Shown: positions 1 to 8,556 of the stretch, one piece after another
Numbering within the stretch: the first letter of the stretch is position 1
Layout of the letters: every line of letters begins with the position of its first letter
Assembly: GCA_016219165.1 (NCBI GenBank)
Contig: JACRCB010000150.1
Span: 1-15,671, forward strand
Length of the DNA stretch: 15,671 nucleotides
DNA from: Deltaproteobacteria bacterium
GTDB lineage: Bacteria > Desulfobacterota > GWC2-55-46 > DRQE01
Direction: 5' to 3'
Notes under the pieces: model-generated
What the model was told of the DNA's origin: nothing
The model's database searches: none
What the model saw: the letters and a program-made list of their open reading frames with translations, nothing else
Position numbers and translations under genes: made by a program

Positions 1-792
1 CTGAACGGCCTCCCGGCCCCCTCCTGAGGGCTGCTGGGAGGGCTGAGCCTCCTCTTTTGCGCTGACCTGGGGGGCCTCTTCTTTTATTTTTTCCTCGGCC
101 GTCTTCTTCTCTTCTTTCGGTTTTTTCTGGGCTTCTTCCTCTTTCTTCGTCTCCTCTTCAGGCTGAACCACGGCCCTTGGCTGTATCTTCTTTTCGATTA
201 CGGCCTTGGGCGGCTCAAGTATAAGTTTCGCAAACCTTTCCGGTATCTTCTCTATGGCGGCTATCCCCTTAGATTTCTTTATCTCCCTCGTGTTGAGATA
301 GGCAACGGTAAGGATGTGTATTACGGCGGAAACCACCAGTACCGAGATAAACGGGTAATCCTCCCTCGATATCCATGCCTTCCTGAATGCGGCGTCCACC
401 TTTACGGCCCTCTTATCCGGGACCGTTATCTCCCTGTAGGCAAGGCGCAGTGTTAATCCTCCCGTGGATACGATGCATTCTTTCCCGTCCGGCAGGTGGA
501 ATAGATAGGAATCCCCCTTTTTCTTAAGGAGCCCCGATTCTATAAGGCCGCGGATGGAGAGGCTGTGGCCATCGCTTTCGATGGTGCCGTCCATACCCCT
601 GAAGATGCGGAGGAAGTAGCCCTTTGCGGACTTGTCAAGGAGCCTCGTTTTGCCTTTGGGAAGACCCGGCACCGAGGCGACGACGTCGCAATCGTACGAT
701 TCCCCTACGGTCAGGTGTTTTCCGGGAAGGACCTTGCCCTCGTGCCTCCCCTCATGGTCTATGGATACCGAAAGAACCTTTTTCTTATTCAC
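1..792 (-). CDS. TonB/AgmX (GltG/GltJ)-like trans-envelope protein, C-terminus off the window
   Basis: Partial: 264 codons are visible and the frame stays open to the window edge. Residues 1-140 form a beta-rich cytoplasmic region without a signal peptide; it vaguely resembles the FHA-like domain of GltG-type proteins, but this is inferred from general appearance. One membrane segment lies at about residues 147-166. It is followed by the motif PERFAKLILEPPK (residues 184-196), the kind of stretch seen after the membrane segment in AgmX/PglI proteins, and then a long Lys/Glu/Pro-rich periplasmic spacer (about 197-255) like the TonB/TolA linker. The expected C-terminal TonB-like AgmX/PglI domain would lie beyond position 1. 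The start is GTG: an in-frame TGA lies only nine bases upstream and the next ATG is near residue 67. There is no clear ribosome-binding site, and the start overlaps the end of the upstream exbD gene by 8 bp, so translational coupling is likely. It probably links the ExbB/ExbD motor to envelope partners. Confidence 0.75.
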   Translation of the reverse strand, partial: MNKKKVLSVSIDHEGRHEGKVLPGKHLTVGESYDCDVVASVPGLPKGKTRLLDKSAKGYFLRIFRGMDGTIESDGHSLSIRGLIESGLLKKKGDSYLFHLPDGKECIVSTGGLTLRLAYREITVPDKRAVKVDAAFRKAWISREDYPFISVLVVSAVIHILTVAYLNTREIKKSKGIAAIEKIPERFAKLILEPPKAVIEKKIQPRAVVQPEEETKKEEEAQKKPKEEKKTAEEKIKEEAPQVSAKEEAQPSQQPSGGGREAVQ

Positions 793-1282
793 GGGATGAC
801 GTCACTGCCAGGGATATTGTGTTGTAACCTGCCTGCCCGCAGGTGAACATGATTTTTTCCAGGAGGACAAACGGTATGGACCTGTCCCCCTGGATTACGA
901 CCTCTCCTGTAAACTTTACGGCCCTGTTTTTCGACGCTATGAATTCGGTCTTCTTTGCCTGTTCGTTCAATTCGTTAAAAAGGGGCTTTATAATGAGTTC
1001 CCCTTTTGTAAGCGCCTCTTTAACGTCCGCAATCCTCATGCCGTCAACAATAATATCGTTTGAGGTGGCCTGCACAATGAGCCTGAGCCTCGGGGCCTGC
1101 GTCGACGTTGACACGGGGAGCTTAAGCCTGGGGTCGACCGACAGTATGTCGCCCTGCGCCGAATAACTCGCGAGCAGAAAGAAAAGTATCGCGGTAAACA
1201 TATCCATCATCGAGGTGAGCGTGACAGTGCCAACTACGATTTTGGACCTCTTGGATTTCTTTTTCGACGGCGCGAATGACAT
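785..1282 (-). CDS. ExbD/TolR-family motor subunit (paralogue retaining the membrane Asp)
   Basis: The 165-aa protein has a short basic cytoplasmic N-terminus (KKKSKRSK, residues 7-14), one membrane helix (about residues 20-42) and a periplasmic domain, the layout of ExbD/TolR. The helix carries TSMMDMFTAILFFLL, matching the family pattern in which an aspartate (here D27) faces the proton path through the ExbB/TolQ pentamer. It should use proton flow with the TolQ/ExbB protein encoded upstream. The ATG overlaps the TAA of the preceding exbD paralogue by one base (TAATG) and a GTGAGG Shine-Dalgarno lies seven bases upstream. It differs clearly from the neighbouring paralogue in sequence, so the two are old duplicates that may form a hetero-dimer, as AglQ and AglS are thought to do in Myxococcus. 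Length is slightly above the usual 130-150 aa. Confidence 0.88.
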   Translation of the reverse strand: MSFAPSKKKSKRSKIVVGTVTLTSMMDMFTAILFFLLASYSAQGDILSVDPRLKLPVSTSTQAPRLRLIVQATSNDIIVDGMRIADVKEALTKGELIIKPLFNELNEQAKKTEFIASKNRAVKFTGEVVIQGDRSIPFVLLEKIMFTCGQAGYNTISLAVTSSRE

Positions 1283-1773
1283 TATTTCGCCTCACCGAGC
1301 GAAACGAGCGGGAAGAGGGTCCTGACCACCTCTTTTCCTCCCACCTTCCGGGTTGTATCCCTTGCCGCGTCCATAACCTGAACGACCAGGTCGTAAGGGA
1401 TGTCTGGTTTCAGCATTATAATAACCTCCTCCTGGCTGGGGTGGGCGTCCTTGACCTTCCCAACTTCCTCCCTCAGGGTTTCAATATCATACGTCCCTTC
1501 CTTTCTGGGTACGACTACCCCCCTGCCTATGCCTCCGAGCTGGAAGCCCCTTTCCGTCACCATAATGGTGAAGACCTCGGCCGGGGCGGAACTTTTCTCC
1601 AGAACCCCCGCCCTCTCCTGCGGCAGGTATATGTCTATTATCGCGGTCTTGGCAAAGACCGCGGTCAGAAGCACGAAGGGTATCACAATGGTAAAGATGT
1701 TCAGAAGGGGTATAAGGTTCACGTCCTCGGCAACCATGTGACGGTGTCTTTTTTTACTTGGCCGAAACCCCAC
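1282..1773 (-). CDS. ExbD/TolR-family motor subunit (paralogue with Asn in place of the membrane Asp)
   Basis: The 163-aa protein has a basic N-terminus (residues 7-12), a single membrane helix (about residues 19-42) and a periplasmic domain. The segment NLIPLLNIFTIVIPFVLL aligns with the ExbD/TolR signature N-x-x-P-L-x-D, but the normally invariant aspartate is asparagine (N25, codon AAC at about 1699-1701). This subunit therefore probably cannot take part in proton transfer itself and may be structural, leaving D27 of the partner as the working acid. The start is GTG, supported by a strong GGAGGG Shine-Dalgarno about seven bases upstream; the start lies 20 bp inside the end of the exbB-like gene. 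Family membership is clear; the specific partner is inferred from gene order. Confidence 0.87.
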   Translation of the reverse strand: MGFRPSKKRHRHMVAEDVNLIPLLNIFTIVIPFVLLTAVFAKTAIIDIYLPQERAGVLEKSSAPAEVFTIMVTERGFQLGGIGRGVVVPRKEGTYDIETLREEVGKVKDAHPSQEEVIIMLKPDIPYDLVVQVMDAARDTTRKVGGKEVVRTLFPLVSLGEAK

Positions 1774-2395
1774 CTTTACCCTCCTTCAAAAAGTTTATGA
1801 GTTTTACCGAAAACTCGTCTATCTCGTCAACAATCTTCTGCGCCTTTGCCTGAAGGATAGTGTACATAAGAAGTAACGGTATCGCCACTATAAGGCCGAA
1901 TGCCGTGGTGTACAGGGCTATGGCGATGCCGCTTGCGAGGAGTGCGGCCTTCTGGGACGGGTCCGCGTGGGCTATGGCCGCGAATGCCTGTATAAGGCCC
2001 TGTATGGTTCCAAGAAGCCCAAGTAAGGTCGCGATGTTTGCCAGCGCCGCCAGATACGCGACCCTCTTGTCTATAGTGGGTATAATCTCAAGCGCAATCT
2101 CGTCTATCGCGGTCTGGACGTCTTCTACGGTTCCGTGGGCCGAGGCCGCAATACCGTGGTGCAGTATCCTCATCAGCGGCACCCTCATGTCGTTACAGAG
2201 GGCCCTGGCCTGCTCGACGTTGCCCTCAATGAGGAACTTGCTCACCTTCTTCCAGAGGGCCCTCCCGTCCACATTATATTTGTGTATGAGGAGTACCCCC
2301 CTTTCTATCATTATGGCAAAGCCGACTATCGAGACGGTGAGGATGAAATACATGAATAGCCCGCCGTCTCTGAAAAATGATGTTATTATTTCCAT
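1754..2395 (-). CDS. MotA/TolQ/ExbB-family proton channel protein
   Basis: The 213-aa inner-membrane protein has the three-helix plan of TolQ/ExbB: helix 1 at about residues 13-36, a cytoplasmic domain with the FLIEGNVEQARALC-type segment, and helices 2 and 3 at about 116-140 and 157-180. The family motif GLLGTIQG is at 126-133, and YTTAFGLIVAIP (162-173) supplies the second conserved threonine of the proton pathway (T130 and T163/T164 by comparison with TolQ). It should form the pentameric stator-like channel around the two ExbD subunits encoded just downstream. An AGGAGG Shine-Dalgarno lies eight bases before the ATG. It is closest in plan to TolQ and to AglR of Myxococcus. No tolA, tolB or pal gene is in view, so a classic Tol-Pal role is unlikely. 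Confidence 0.92.
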   Translation of the reverse strand: MEIITSFFRDGGLFMYFILTVSIVGFAIMIERGVLLIHKYNVDGRALWKKVSKFLIEGNVEQARALCNDMRVPLMRILHHGIAASAHGTVEDVQTAIDEIALEIIPTIDKRVAYLAALANIATLLGLLGTIQGLIQAFAAIAHADPSQKAALLASGIAIALYTTAFGLIVAIPLLLMYTILQAKAQKIVDEIDEFSVKLINFLKEGKGGVSAK

Positions 2396-2685
2396 TGCGT
2401 ATTACCTCCTTTTGATGCAATCCCGCCCTCTCTCGAGAGCGGTTCGTGGTGTATAGGGGCGAGGATCTCCGGGATAAAGGATTTTTCCAGAGAATCCCCT
2501 TTCCAGAGCCTCGACCTCGACACGATGAACATTACCCGCGGTTTTTCAACCGTCCCTTCTATTACGATGGTGCGCTGGGTGATGAGAGGCTCTCTTATCG
2601 GCCCCTCTTCGCCTCTGACGGCGCGTGCGGCGCCCAAGAAGATAAACATGAAGAATAATACCGATAGAAGACCCTTAGTTTTCAT
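2386..2685 (-). CDS. Small secreted protein of the motor operon, unknown function
   Basis: The 99-aa protein has an N-terminal hydrophobic signal segment (residues 5-22, ending LGAARA), so it is probably exported to the periplasm. The mature part carries EGTVEKPRVMFIV (residues 43-55), a short beta-type stretch, then SLEKSFIPEILAP. The general pattern of a short secreted protein with an 'EG-x-V-x-KP' segment next to exbB seems familiar from similar operons, but I do not recognise a named family. The gene overlaps the TPR lipoprotein gene before it by 11 bp and the exbB-like gene after it by 10 bp, so co-translation is expected. A role as a periplasmic accessory of the motor complex is inference from position only. 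Confidence 0.75.
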   Translation of the reverse strand: MKTKGLLSVLFFMFIFLGAARAVRGEEGPIREPLITQRTIVIEGTVEKPRVMFIVSRSRLWKGDSLEKSFIPEILAPIHHEPLSREGGIASKGGNTQWK

Positions 2686-3850
2686 CCTTCTTTCCCTTTG
2701 CCGAAATCCTCGCCTTTACAACATCTATCCACGCAGAAACGTCCTTTGCATCGGCCCCCCCTTTCTCGAGGTAGGCGGTATAATTTTCGAGGGCCTTATC
2801 CATATCACCGAGGTAGATTTCATATATTATCCCCATATTCTTGAAAGGCAGGGGGTCGTCGGGCGCGGCATTTTTTATCTCCTCGAACGCCTTGAGGGCC
2901 TCTTCGTATCTATTAAGCCTCAAAAGCGCCTGCGCCATTGCGGAAAGCGTATGGGAATCCCTCCTCCCGTAACCTATTGCCGCGGCGAACTCGGCCATAG
3001 CCCCCGCGTAATCCCCCCCGCTTGAGCGCATCACCCCCATGTTGTAATGGAGGAGGGGATTTACGGAATCGAGAGAGGCCGCTTCGAGATAGAATTTCTC
3101 CGCTTCCTTCGCATGCCCCATGCCAAGGTGCGCGGTGCCGAGGTTCATGGCGGCTGAAAAAGACCTCTCGAGCATGAATGAGCCGTTCATGGATTCCACC
3201 GCCTTATCTTTTTTGCCGTTCAGCGCATAAAGCGTGCCGAGCGCGTTGTATATCTTTGCCGGCGGCGCATTGTACCTGGATGCGGCAAGAAACTCCTCCT
3301 GCGCCATTTCCACCTCGCCCATCTTGAGATACAGAAGACCCGAATTGTAATAAAATTCCCACTTCCCGGCCTCAATCGCGCTTGCCGGCTTAAAAAGCGC
3401 GAGGGCGCCGGCGGGATTATCGTTCATAAGTTTTAAAGTCGCTTCCGTAAGAGCATTGCCGCTCTTTGTCTTTTCGCCGTCTCCCCCGGCGGGACCCGCG
3501 GGACCCTTTGTTCCGCCTATTGTTCCGCCTATCTCGACCGTTGCGACAAGATGGACGTTTTTGGTGCCTGCCCCGGCCTCCTCCGGCATATTCCCTTTCG
3601 CAAGTATCTCCGGCTTTCCGGATTTCACAAACCTATCGGATTTATCAAAGAGGCCCTCATTCGCGATATTGGCCTTCGCCGCGGTCTCTTTTGTATGACC
3701 CCTCTTAAGCGGGCTGTCTTTGGGGGATTCCTTCCTCGCGGAAAATCCCGGCTTTCTCTGCGCATCCGGCGTAGCGGCGCAGGAATAGACTATCAGCACG
3801 GTAAATATCAATATGAAGACCCTGCCCCTGTATAATATCATGGATGTCAT
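2675..3850 (-). CDS. TPR-repeat lipoprotein (GltE/AglT-like position)
   Basis: The 391-aa protein starts with a lipoprotein signal: hydrophobic residues 10-22 followed by VYSC, with C24 as the likely lipidated cysteine. A low-complexity charged region (about 30-130) includes a short collagen-like tract KGPAGPAGGDG (115-125). Residues 132-375 are a run of tetratricopeptide repeats, recognisable by units such as IYNALGTLYALNGKKDKAVE and HYNMGVMRSSGGDYAGAMAEF. TPR lipoproteins are usual partners in AglT/GltE-type machines, where they sit on the periplasmic face of the outer membrane. An Asp at +2 (inner-membrane retention) is absent; the +2 residue is Ala, which fits outer-membrane sorting. The ATG overlaps the upstream stop as ATGA. 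A second in-frame ATG lies three codons in. Confidence 0.85.
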   Translation of the reverse strand: MTSMILYRGRVFILIFTVLIVYSCAATPDAQRKPGFSARKESPKDSPLKRGHTKETAAKANIANEGLFDKSDRFVKSGKPEILAKGNMPEEAGAGTKNVHLVATVEIGGTIGGTKGPAGPAGGDGEKTKSGNALTEATLKLMNDNPAGALALFKPASAIEAGKWEFYYNSGLLYLKMGEVEMAQEEFLAASRYNAPPAKIYNALGTLYALNGKKDKAVESMNGSFMLERSFSAAMNLGTAHLGMGHAKEAEKFYLEAASLDSVNPLLHYNMGVMRSSGGDYAGAMAEFAAAIGYGRRDSHTLSAMAQALLRLNRYEEALKAFEEIKNAAPDDPLPFKNMGIIYEIYLGDMDKALENYTAYLEKGGADAKDVSAWIDVVKARISAKGKKDEN

Positions 3851-6672
3851 GTCCCACCCCCACCCGCAACCGCCTGTTGGGCCGGTTCGTGCATGTAGAC
3901 GGGTTCGAGACTATCTTCCTCGAACCGCCTTCTATACAATGCCGGCCTGATGACCGCGAGCCTCTCGATAGTCTTCTCCACGGGGTCGTCATAGAGTTTC
4001 TGCGCGATGCCCGCCTTAAGGCCATTCTCATAGGCGCCGACCGCCTGTTCGTCGTAAGGATACGCCTTCTCCTCGAGGAGGAAGTTATACTCCTCGAGTT
4101 CCTCTTTGGAGAGGTCCCCCGGGCGCTCGGAGCCAAGTATAGAGTCCCTGAAATTCTCGAACGCCATGCCCATCGATAAGAATATTTCAGGGAGCAATCC
4201 CGGCACATTCTCGTCGACGAGAGTCGAATATCCGCTTAAAAGGGCATTCAGGAGTTCCGTCTTTTTCTTAAACGTCTCCTCGAAGGGCTGGGTAAGTTCG
4301 ACCTTCAGATAATCATCGAGATTGTCGTTAAGAAGGGAAAGTTTGGCCTTCGCTATAAACGGGCCCTTTGCTTTTCCCCTCGATTCGACGAGGTCCTTTA
4401 AGGTCTTAAGCCCAACTCTTTTGTTCCCGGCCTTTATCTGTGCGGAGCCCAACCTGAAGAGGGCCTCTAACCCTTTCTCCTCGGACGCGCCTTTACTGTC
4501 CGCGTATCTTCTGAATACTCCCTCCGCCTTGTCGTACTGGGCGTCCTTTTCATAGAGGACCCCTGCGGCCAAAAGAAGTTTGAGCGAATCGTCGGTCTTG
4601 GATACGAGAAAGGAGGCGCGTTCATAAAATCCCCCGGCCTTGGAAGACGATTCCTTTTCGATACCCTTACCCGCCTCGACAAGGAGGGCGGCCTCCGCTT
4701 GCGAGGCGGGATATGCCTTTTCAAGGCGCTTCAATACGGATTCGAACCTGTTCATGTCTTTTTTCTCGATGTAGATGCGCCCTATCATTACCATGGACGA
4801 TTCCGCGACCTTCCCTCCGGGCATCGCGGAGACGGCATCCTCAAACTTCTTTAACGCATCCTCCCACCTTCCGTCCTTCAAGAGGTCCTCGGCGATTTTG
4901 TAGCGGAGTTTGGCAAGTGTTTCTCTGCTTGATGGGTCATCGGCCATGGTAACCACCTTCGAATAGAAGTTCTCGGCCTCCGTAATATTACCCTCGGCAA
5001 GGTAAAAATCCGCGGTCTTCTTCTGCGCGGCAAGAGAACCCTTGCCCTCTAAAAGGGGCGCGATGTTTTCCCTTGCCTTGCCGAAATCCCCGGCCGTGGC
5101 GTACATGTCCGAGAGTTTATAAAGCGCCTTTTCATGGACGGCGTTTCTCTTTAAGTCGTCTTTAAAGGCGTCCATCGCCCCGACCGCTCCCTTGAGGGAT
5201 TCCTCCCGGTTTTCTGCGGACTGGTAGAACGCCATCTCGTATGTAAGGAATGCGAGATTCGCTATCTCGCCCCTTTCCTTGCCGGCCGGATAGAGGACGG
5301 CGGTCTTTTCATACTCTATGGCCGACTCTTTGTATGAACCGGCGTCGAGAAGGGCCTCGGCATATAGAAGGTTTACCTCCTTGTATCTCGCGGAACCGGG
5401 AAAAGAGACAAGGAACAGACGGTAGATTTCTATGGCGGTTAGTATCTCGTCTGCGTTGGCTTCCTTCTTCCCCTTCAGGTGGTATATCTTTGAGGTGGAA
5501 AGCATCACCTCGGACACAAGGCCGTCAACATTCGCTTCACGGTCCGGATAATTCTCCTTATACCATGAGGTCTGGGGATTAAACTTCTTAAGAAGAGAAA
5601 GCCTTACCTTTAACGCCTCGGCGGAATTCCCGGTCTTATCATAGACGTCCGCCAGTTGGTTGTATACTGCCGGCAGGTCCCTGCCGTCCGGGAAGAGGTC
5701 CGAAAGTGTGGTATATACATAGATGGCCGCTTCGTAGCGCGCCTGCTGGGTAAGGACCTCGGCGAACATCTTAAGAAGCATCGGCATATACTCCTTAAGG
5801 CCCTTGGATTCGAGGTAACGAACGGCCTCCCCCGCGTCGCTGAAATGACCAAGGCACATCACAACCCCGGAGGTGGCTTCCTCGGCGAGCCCCCCCTTGC
5901 CCACCCTCTCCACCCGGCGCATCTCCATGACCTCTGAAAAGGCGTCCGTGGCTTTCTTGATATCATCTACCTTGTAATAGACCCATCCCAACTTATAAAG
6001 GGCCTTCTCATAGAAACCCGAATTGGGATGTTCGAGTATCCTCGAGTATGCCCCAATGGCCTCGGCGTACATCGCGTTATCGAAATAAAACTCACCGAGC
6101 CTGAAACTCACTTCAATCAGATAAGGGCTTGCGGGATAACTCCCCGCAAGTTCTTCAAATACCTCCGTACTCTCGTCTTTAAGCCCCTGTTCCGCGTAAG
6201 CGTAGCCGAGGGCGTAGAACGCGCCATCCCATCCCTTAACGCCCTTGCGGCGCTCCGTGAGGGGTTTGAAATGCCTTATCAACTCCGCATAGTCTCTTAC
6301 GGGCAGTTGCGGCTCTTTATCGAGACGCCCCTTGCCGTAAAGGGCGAATCCTTTTTCGTAAGCATCCATCATTTCTTTATATACCACGTCCTTCGCGTCG
6401 AAATACTGGTCCGTGAGTTTCAGTATGGTGTCCAAAGAAGGGTTCCCGTCTGTAGCGGCAAAGCGCATATATTCCTCCCACTGCCTTATAATGGAGAGCG
6501 CGGAAGGCGTTTCCGACTCCTTAACCGTCTCCTTGACCTCTTTCTCCACGGTCTCGCACGACGATAAGAATAGCGGAAAAACCGCCGCCAGGATAAGGGC
6601 CAGAATCACCGGGGCCGCCCGGCAAACGCAGCAAACCCTCCGGCAAGGGAAAAAACACCTACCTTTTGTCAT
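3847..6672 (-). CDS. Large TPR-repeat lipoprotein
   Basis: The 941-aa protein has a Cys- and Arg-rich N-terminus, a hydrophobic stretch (about residues 21-36) and the lipobox LSSC with C39 as the probable lipidated residue. Nearly all of the rest is helical tetratricopeptide or related repeats, for example ALYKLGWVYYKVDDIKKATDAF and AVYNQLADVYDKTGNSAEALKV. No enzymatic motif is seen. It resembles the large periplasmic TPR scaffolds of Myxococcus glt clusters in size and neighbours, and parts resemble the BamD/YbgF type of envelope TPR; one-to-one orthology cannot be claimed. It begins 14 bp inside the end of the preceding gene and its stop overlaps the next start as ATGA. It likely acts as a protein-protein interaction scaffold across the periplasm. 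Confidence 0.86.
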   Translation of the reverse strand: MTKGRCFFPCRRVCCVCRAAPVILALILAAVFPLFLSSCETVEKEVKETVKESETPSALSIIRQWEEYMRFAATDGNPSLDTILKLTDQYFDAKDVVYKEMMDAYEKGFALYGKGRLDKEPQLPVRDYAELIRHFKPLTERRKGVKGWDGAFYALGYAYAEQGLKDESTEVFEELAGSYPASPYLIEVSFRLGEFYFDNAMYAEAIGAYSRILEHPNSGFYEKALYKLGWVYYKVDDIKKATDAFSEVMEMRRVERVGKGGLAEEATSGVVMCLGHFSDAGEAVRYLESKGLKEYMPMLLKMFAEVLTQQARYEAAIYVYTTLSDLFPDGRDLPAVYNQLADVYDKTGNSAEALKVRLSLLKKFNPQTSWYKENYPDREANVDGLVSEVMLSTSKIYHLKGKKEANADEILTAIEIYRLFLVSFPGSARYKEVNLLYAEALLDAGSYKESAIEYEKTAVLYPAGKERGEIANLAFLTYEMAFYQSAENREESLKGAVGAMDAFKDDLKRNAVHEKALYKLSDMYATAGDFGKARENIAPLLEGKGSLAAQKKTADFYLAEGNITEAENFYSKVVTMADDPSSRETLAKLRYKIAEDLLKDGRWEDALKKFEDAVSAMPGGKVAESSMVMIGRIYIEKKDMNRFESVLKRLEKAYPASQAEAALLVEAGKGIEKESSSKAGGFYERASFLVSKTDDSLKLLLAAGVLYEKDAQYDKAEGVFRRYADSKGASEEKGLEALFRLGSAQIKAGNKRVGLKTLKDLVESRGKAKGPFIAKAKLSLLNDNLDDYLKVELTQPFEETFKKKTELLNALLSGYSTLVDENVPGLLPEIFLSMGMAFENFRDSILGSERPGDLSKEELEEYNFLLEEKAYPYDEQAVGAYENGLKAGIAQKLYDDPVEKTIERLAVIRPALYRRRFEEDSLEPVYMHEPAQQAVAGGGGT

Positions 6673-8551
6673 CCGCCTTTACCTTCGCCTCGCCTTTCCC
6701 CTGAGAGATAAGTTTCGTCAGCACATCGGCCTTCTCGATAAATCCAGCCAGTTCATACCTTGCCCTCTCCAGCCTTCTTTTCATGTAGCCGTCGAATTCC
6801 GTCTCATTTCTTTCAACGCCGCCATAGGTCTCCTCCACGGATTTCCTTACCCTCTCCCTTATATCATCGAGTGTTTTGAGCGCAACCTTCCCGTTCCCGA
6901 CCTTTTTGCGGGCGATGCCTTTAAGTCTCTCTATATCCTTTTCATACTCTACCGGCTCGCCCTTGCGCATATCGGCGAGGTCTACGGAAATCTCCTCCAG
7001 CACCTTTGTCGCGTCCTGCAACCTCTTCGGGTCGCCCACATCCCTGAGCATCCTGTCGTCGAGGGCGAACGTAATATGGATTATAAGGCATACGACCGAG
7101 GGTTCGGGACATTCCATGGCCTCGCTCCCCTCATAGAGAATCAGCCTTATGACGTTTTTTTCGTCCTCGTTCATCCTCCTCTTGAGTACCGTCTCCCAAC
7201 GGTCGTATATCCTCTGAAGCGCCCCGGAGAAAAAGGAGATATTCTGCTGCGCCACCCGGCTGGTTTTACCGGCATCGAGTTTTTTGCTCATGGCGGCAAC
7301 CGTCTTTCTTATTACCCCGGTCTCTATGTCTACCTTCTCCGAGACACCCTCCATCGCGCTTATCATGTTCTTTATGTAGGTCTCTTTCCCGGCAATCTCA
7401 CTTTCCTCTTTGAGAAAGGCCGATTCCATCGAAAGGAAGACCCTCTCTTTTTCTATAAGGTCCGCCAACCCCTCGTCATCCCCGAAGACGGGCAGGTAGT
7501 AAACTTCCTCGTCCGGCCCACCCTGCGGGTGGGTACCCCGAGGCCGGGTATTTTTCCCCAGGAGATACCCTGCTGACACCCCTCTCAGGGAAGGGTCCTC
7601 TATCATGGCGTCGAACTTTTTCTGCGCGGCATTTATGGAATCCATCAGGCCGTTGAAATAGACGGCGGCCTCCGCGAATCTATCGAGCTTCGCATGGGAG
7701 TAAGAGAGTATTACGAGCCTTTCCCACTCGTGCGTGTCATATGCCGCGGCGGGTCTTATCTTTCCGGCGAGCGCTATCGCCTCGTCGAAATAACCGCGTT
7801 TTACAAGGCTCCATGCCGCCGCTATGAGGGCGTCCCTGTAAGAAGGGCTCTCCTCCGGAATATTACCGAGTTCCGTGACCGCATCGCCGTACCGCCCCTG
7901 CTCGAACAATACCTCCCCAAGCATAAGGTTCACCCTGTCTTTGAACTCACCCTCCACCCCGGGAAGCGACAGCATGTTCCTCAGTTCGTATTCTGCGCTC
8001 TCGAGGTCTCTTCTTGCAATGTCGGTCTGGGCAATCGCCGCCCTTGCGTAGGGATAGAACTCGTCCTCTTTATGAACCTTGGAGAGAAAAAGACTCGCCT
8101 CCCTCGATTTGCCGAGTCTTAAGTAGCCCATCCCCATGAAATAATCGGCCTTGGACGCCTCGGTCACCTCCGGGCTTACCGAAATAAGGCTCTGGTACGC
8201 TCTACTCCTGTAAAGAGAATCGAGGAGCCAGAGTATCTCGGAAGGGTCGCCGCCATCTTTCTCTCTGTCGGTGAAGGCGGGATAACCTTCTACGAAGCCG
8301 AGTCTTTTCTGGTCGGAGAGAACCCCTAAAAGTATGAGTTTGTTTCTCTCCCCGCCTGGGTTTTTGAGGGCGTAGTCAGCCCGGGAATAGGAGGAAAAAT
8401 AGTCGCCGGTAAAAAGATGATACAGCGCCTGCCCGTAATAGTAGTCCGCCTCTTTAATCTCTTTACCGGGAGGTGCGGCGGCAAACGCCGTGAGGGTCTT
8501 TGAAGAAAGGAGCACAAACAAGAAAAGGGGCAATACCCCGTGCCTTCGCAT
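6659..8551 (-). CDS. Secreted TPR-repeat protein with C-terminal helical region
   Basis: The roughly 630-aa protein has a signal peptide (charged MRRHG, then a hydrophobic core, ending near AFAAA). TPR-like repeats follow from about residue 30 to 290 (for example YFMGMGYLRLGKSREASLFL and LMLGEVLFEQGRYGDAVTEL). After a short break, a charged helical, possibly coiled-coil region occupies about 370-620. I chose the ATG at 8551 because AAGGTGAG lies at good spacing before it. An alternative GTG three codons upstream (8560) would overlap the previous stop as GTGA but has no ribosome-binding site. The break region (about residues 335-345) is encoded by a GC-rich two-hairpin repeat that looks inserted. 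No catalytic motif is visible; a scaffold role in the envelope machine is inferred from context. Confidence 0.84.
   Translation of the reverse strand: MRRHGVLPLFLFVLLSSKTLTAFAAAPPGKEIKEADYYYGQALYHLFTGDYFSSYSRADYALKNPGGERNKLILLGVLSDQKRLGFVEGYPAFTDREKDGGDPSEILWLLDSLYRSRAYQSLISVSPEVTEASKADYFMGMGYLRLGKSREASLFLSKVHKEDEFYPYARAAIAQTDIARRDLESAEYELRNMLSLPGVEGEFKDRVNLMLGEVLFEQGRYGDAVTELGNIPEESPSYRDALIAAAWSLVKRGYFDEAIALAGKIRPAAAYDTHEWERLVILSYSHAKLDRFAEAAVYFNGLMDSINAAQKKFDAMIEDPSLRGVSAGYLLGKNTRPRGTHPQGGPDEEVYYLPVFGDDEGLADLIEKERVFLSMESAFLKEESEIAGKETYIKNMISAMEGVSEKVDIETGVIRKTVAAMSKKLDAGKTSRVAQQNISFFSGALQRIYDRWETVLKRRMNEDEKNVIRLILYEGSEAMECPEPSVVCLIIHITFALDDRMLRDVGDPKRLQDATKVLEEISVDLADMRKGEPVEYEKDIERLKGIARKKVGNGKVALKTLDDIRERVRKSVEETYGGVERNETEFDGYMKRRLERARYELAGFIEKADVLTKLISQGKGEAKVKADDKR
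7517..7549. repeat. GC-rich two-hairpin repeat, copy A, inside the 630-aa TPR gene
   Basis: On the plus strand a stem CCCACCC-TGC-GGGTGGG is followed by a second stem ACCC(C)G-AGGC-CGGGT. The same two-hairpin order is found at 11488-11510 inside cbiQ, read there in a different frame. Confidence 0.6.
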
Positions 8552-8556
8552 TATAC

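Noticed and set aside
6413..7576. 387-codon plus-strand open frame
   Set aside because: Antisense to two TPR genes in a conserved operon; the composition is that of a shadow frame with no recognisable domain.
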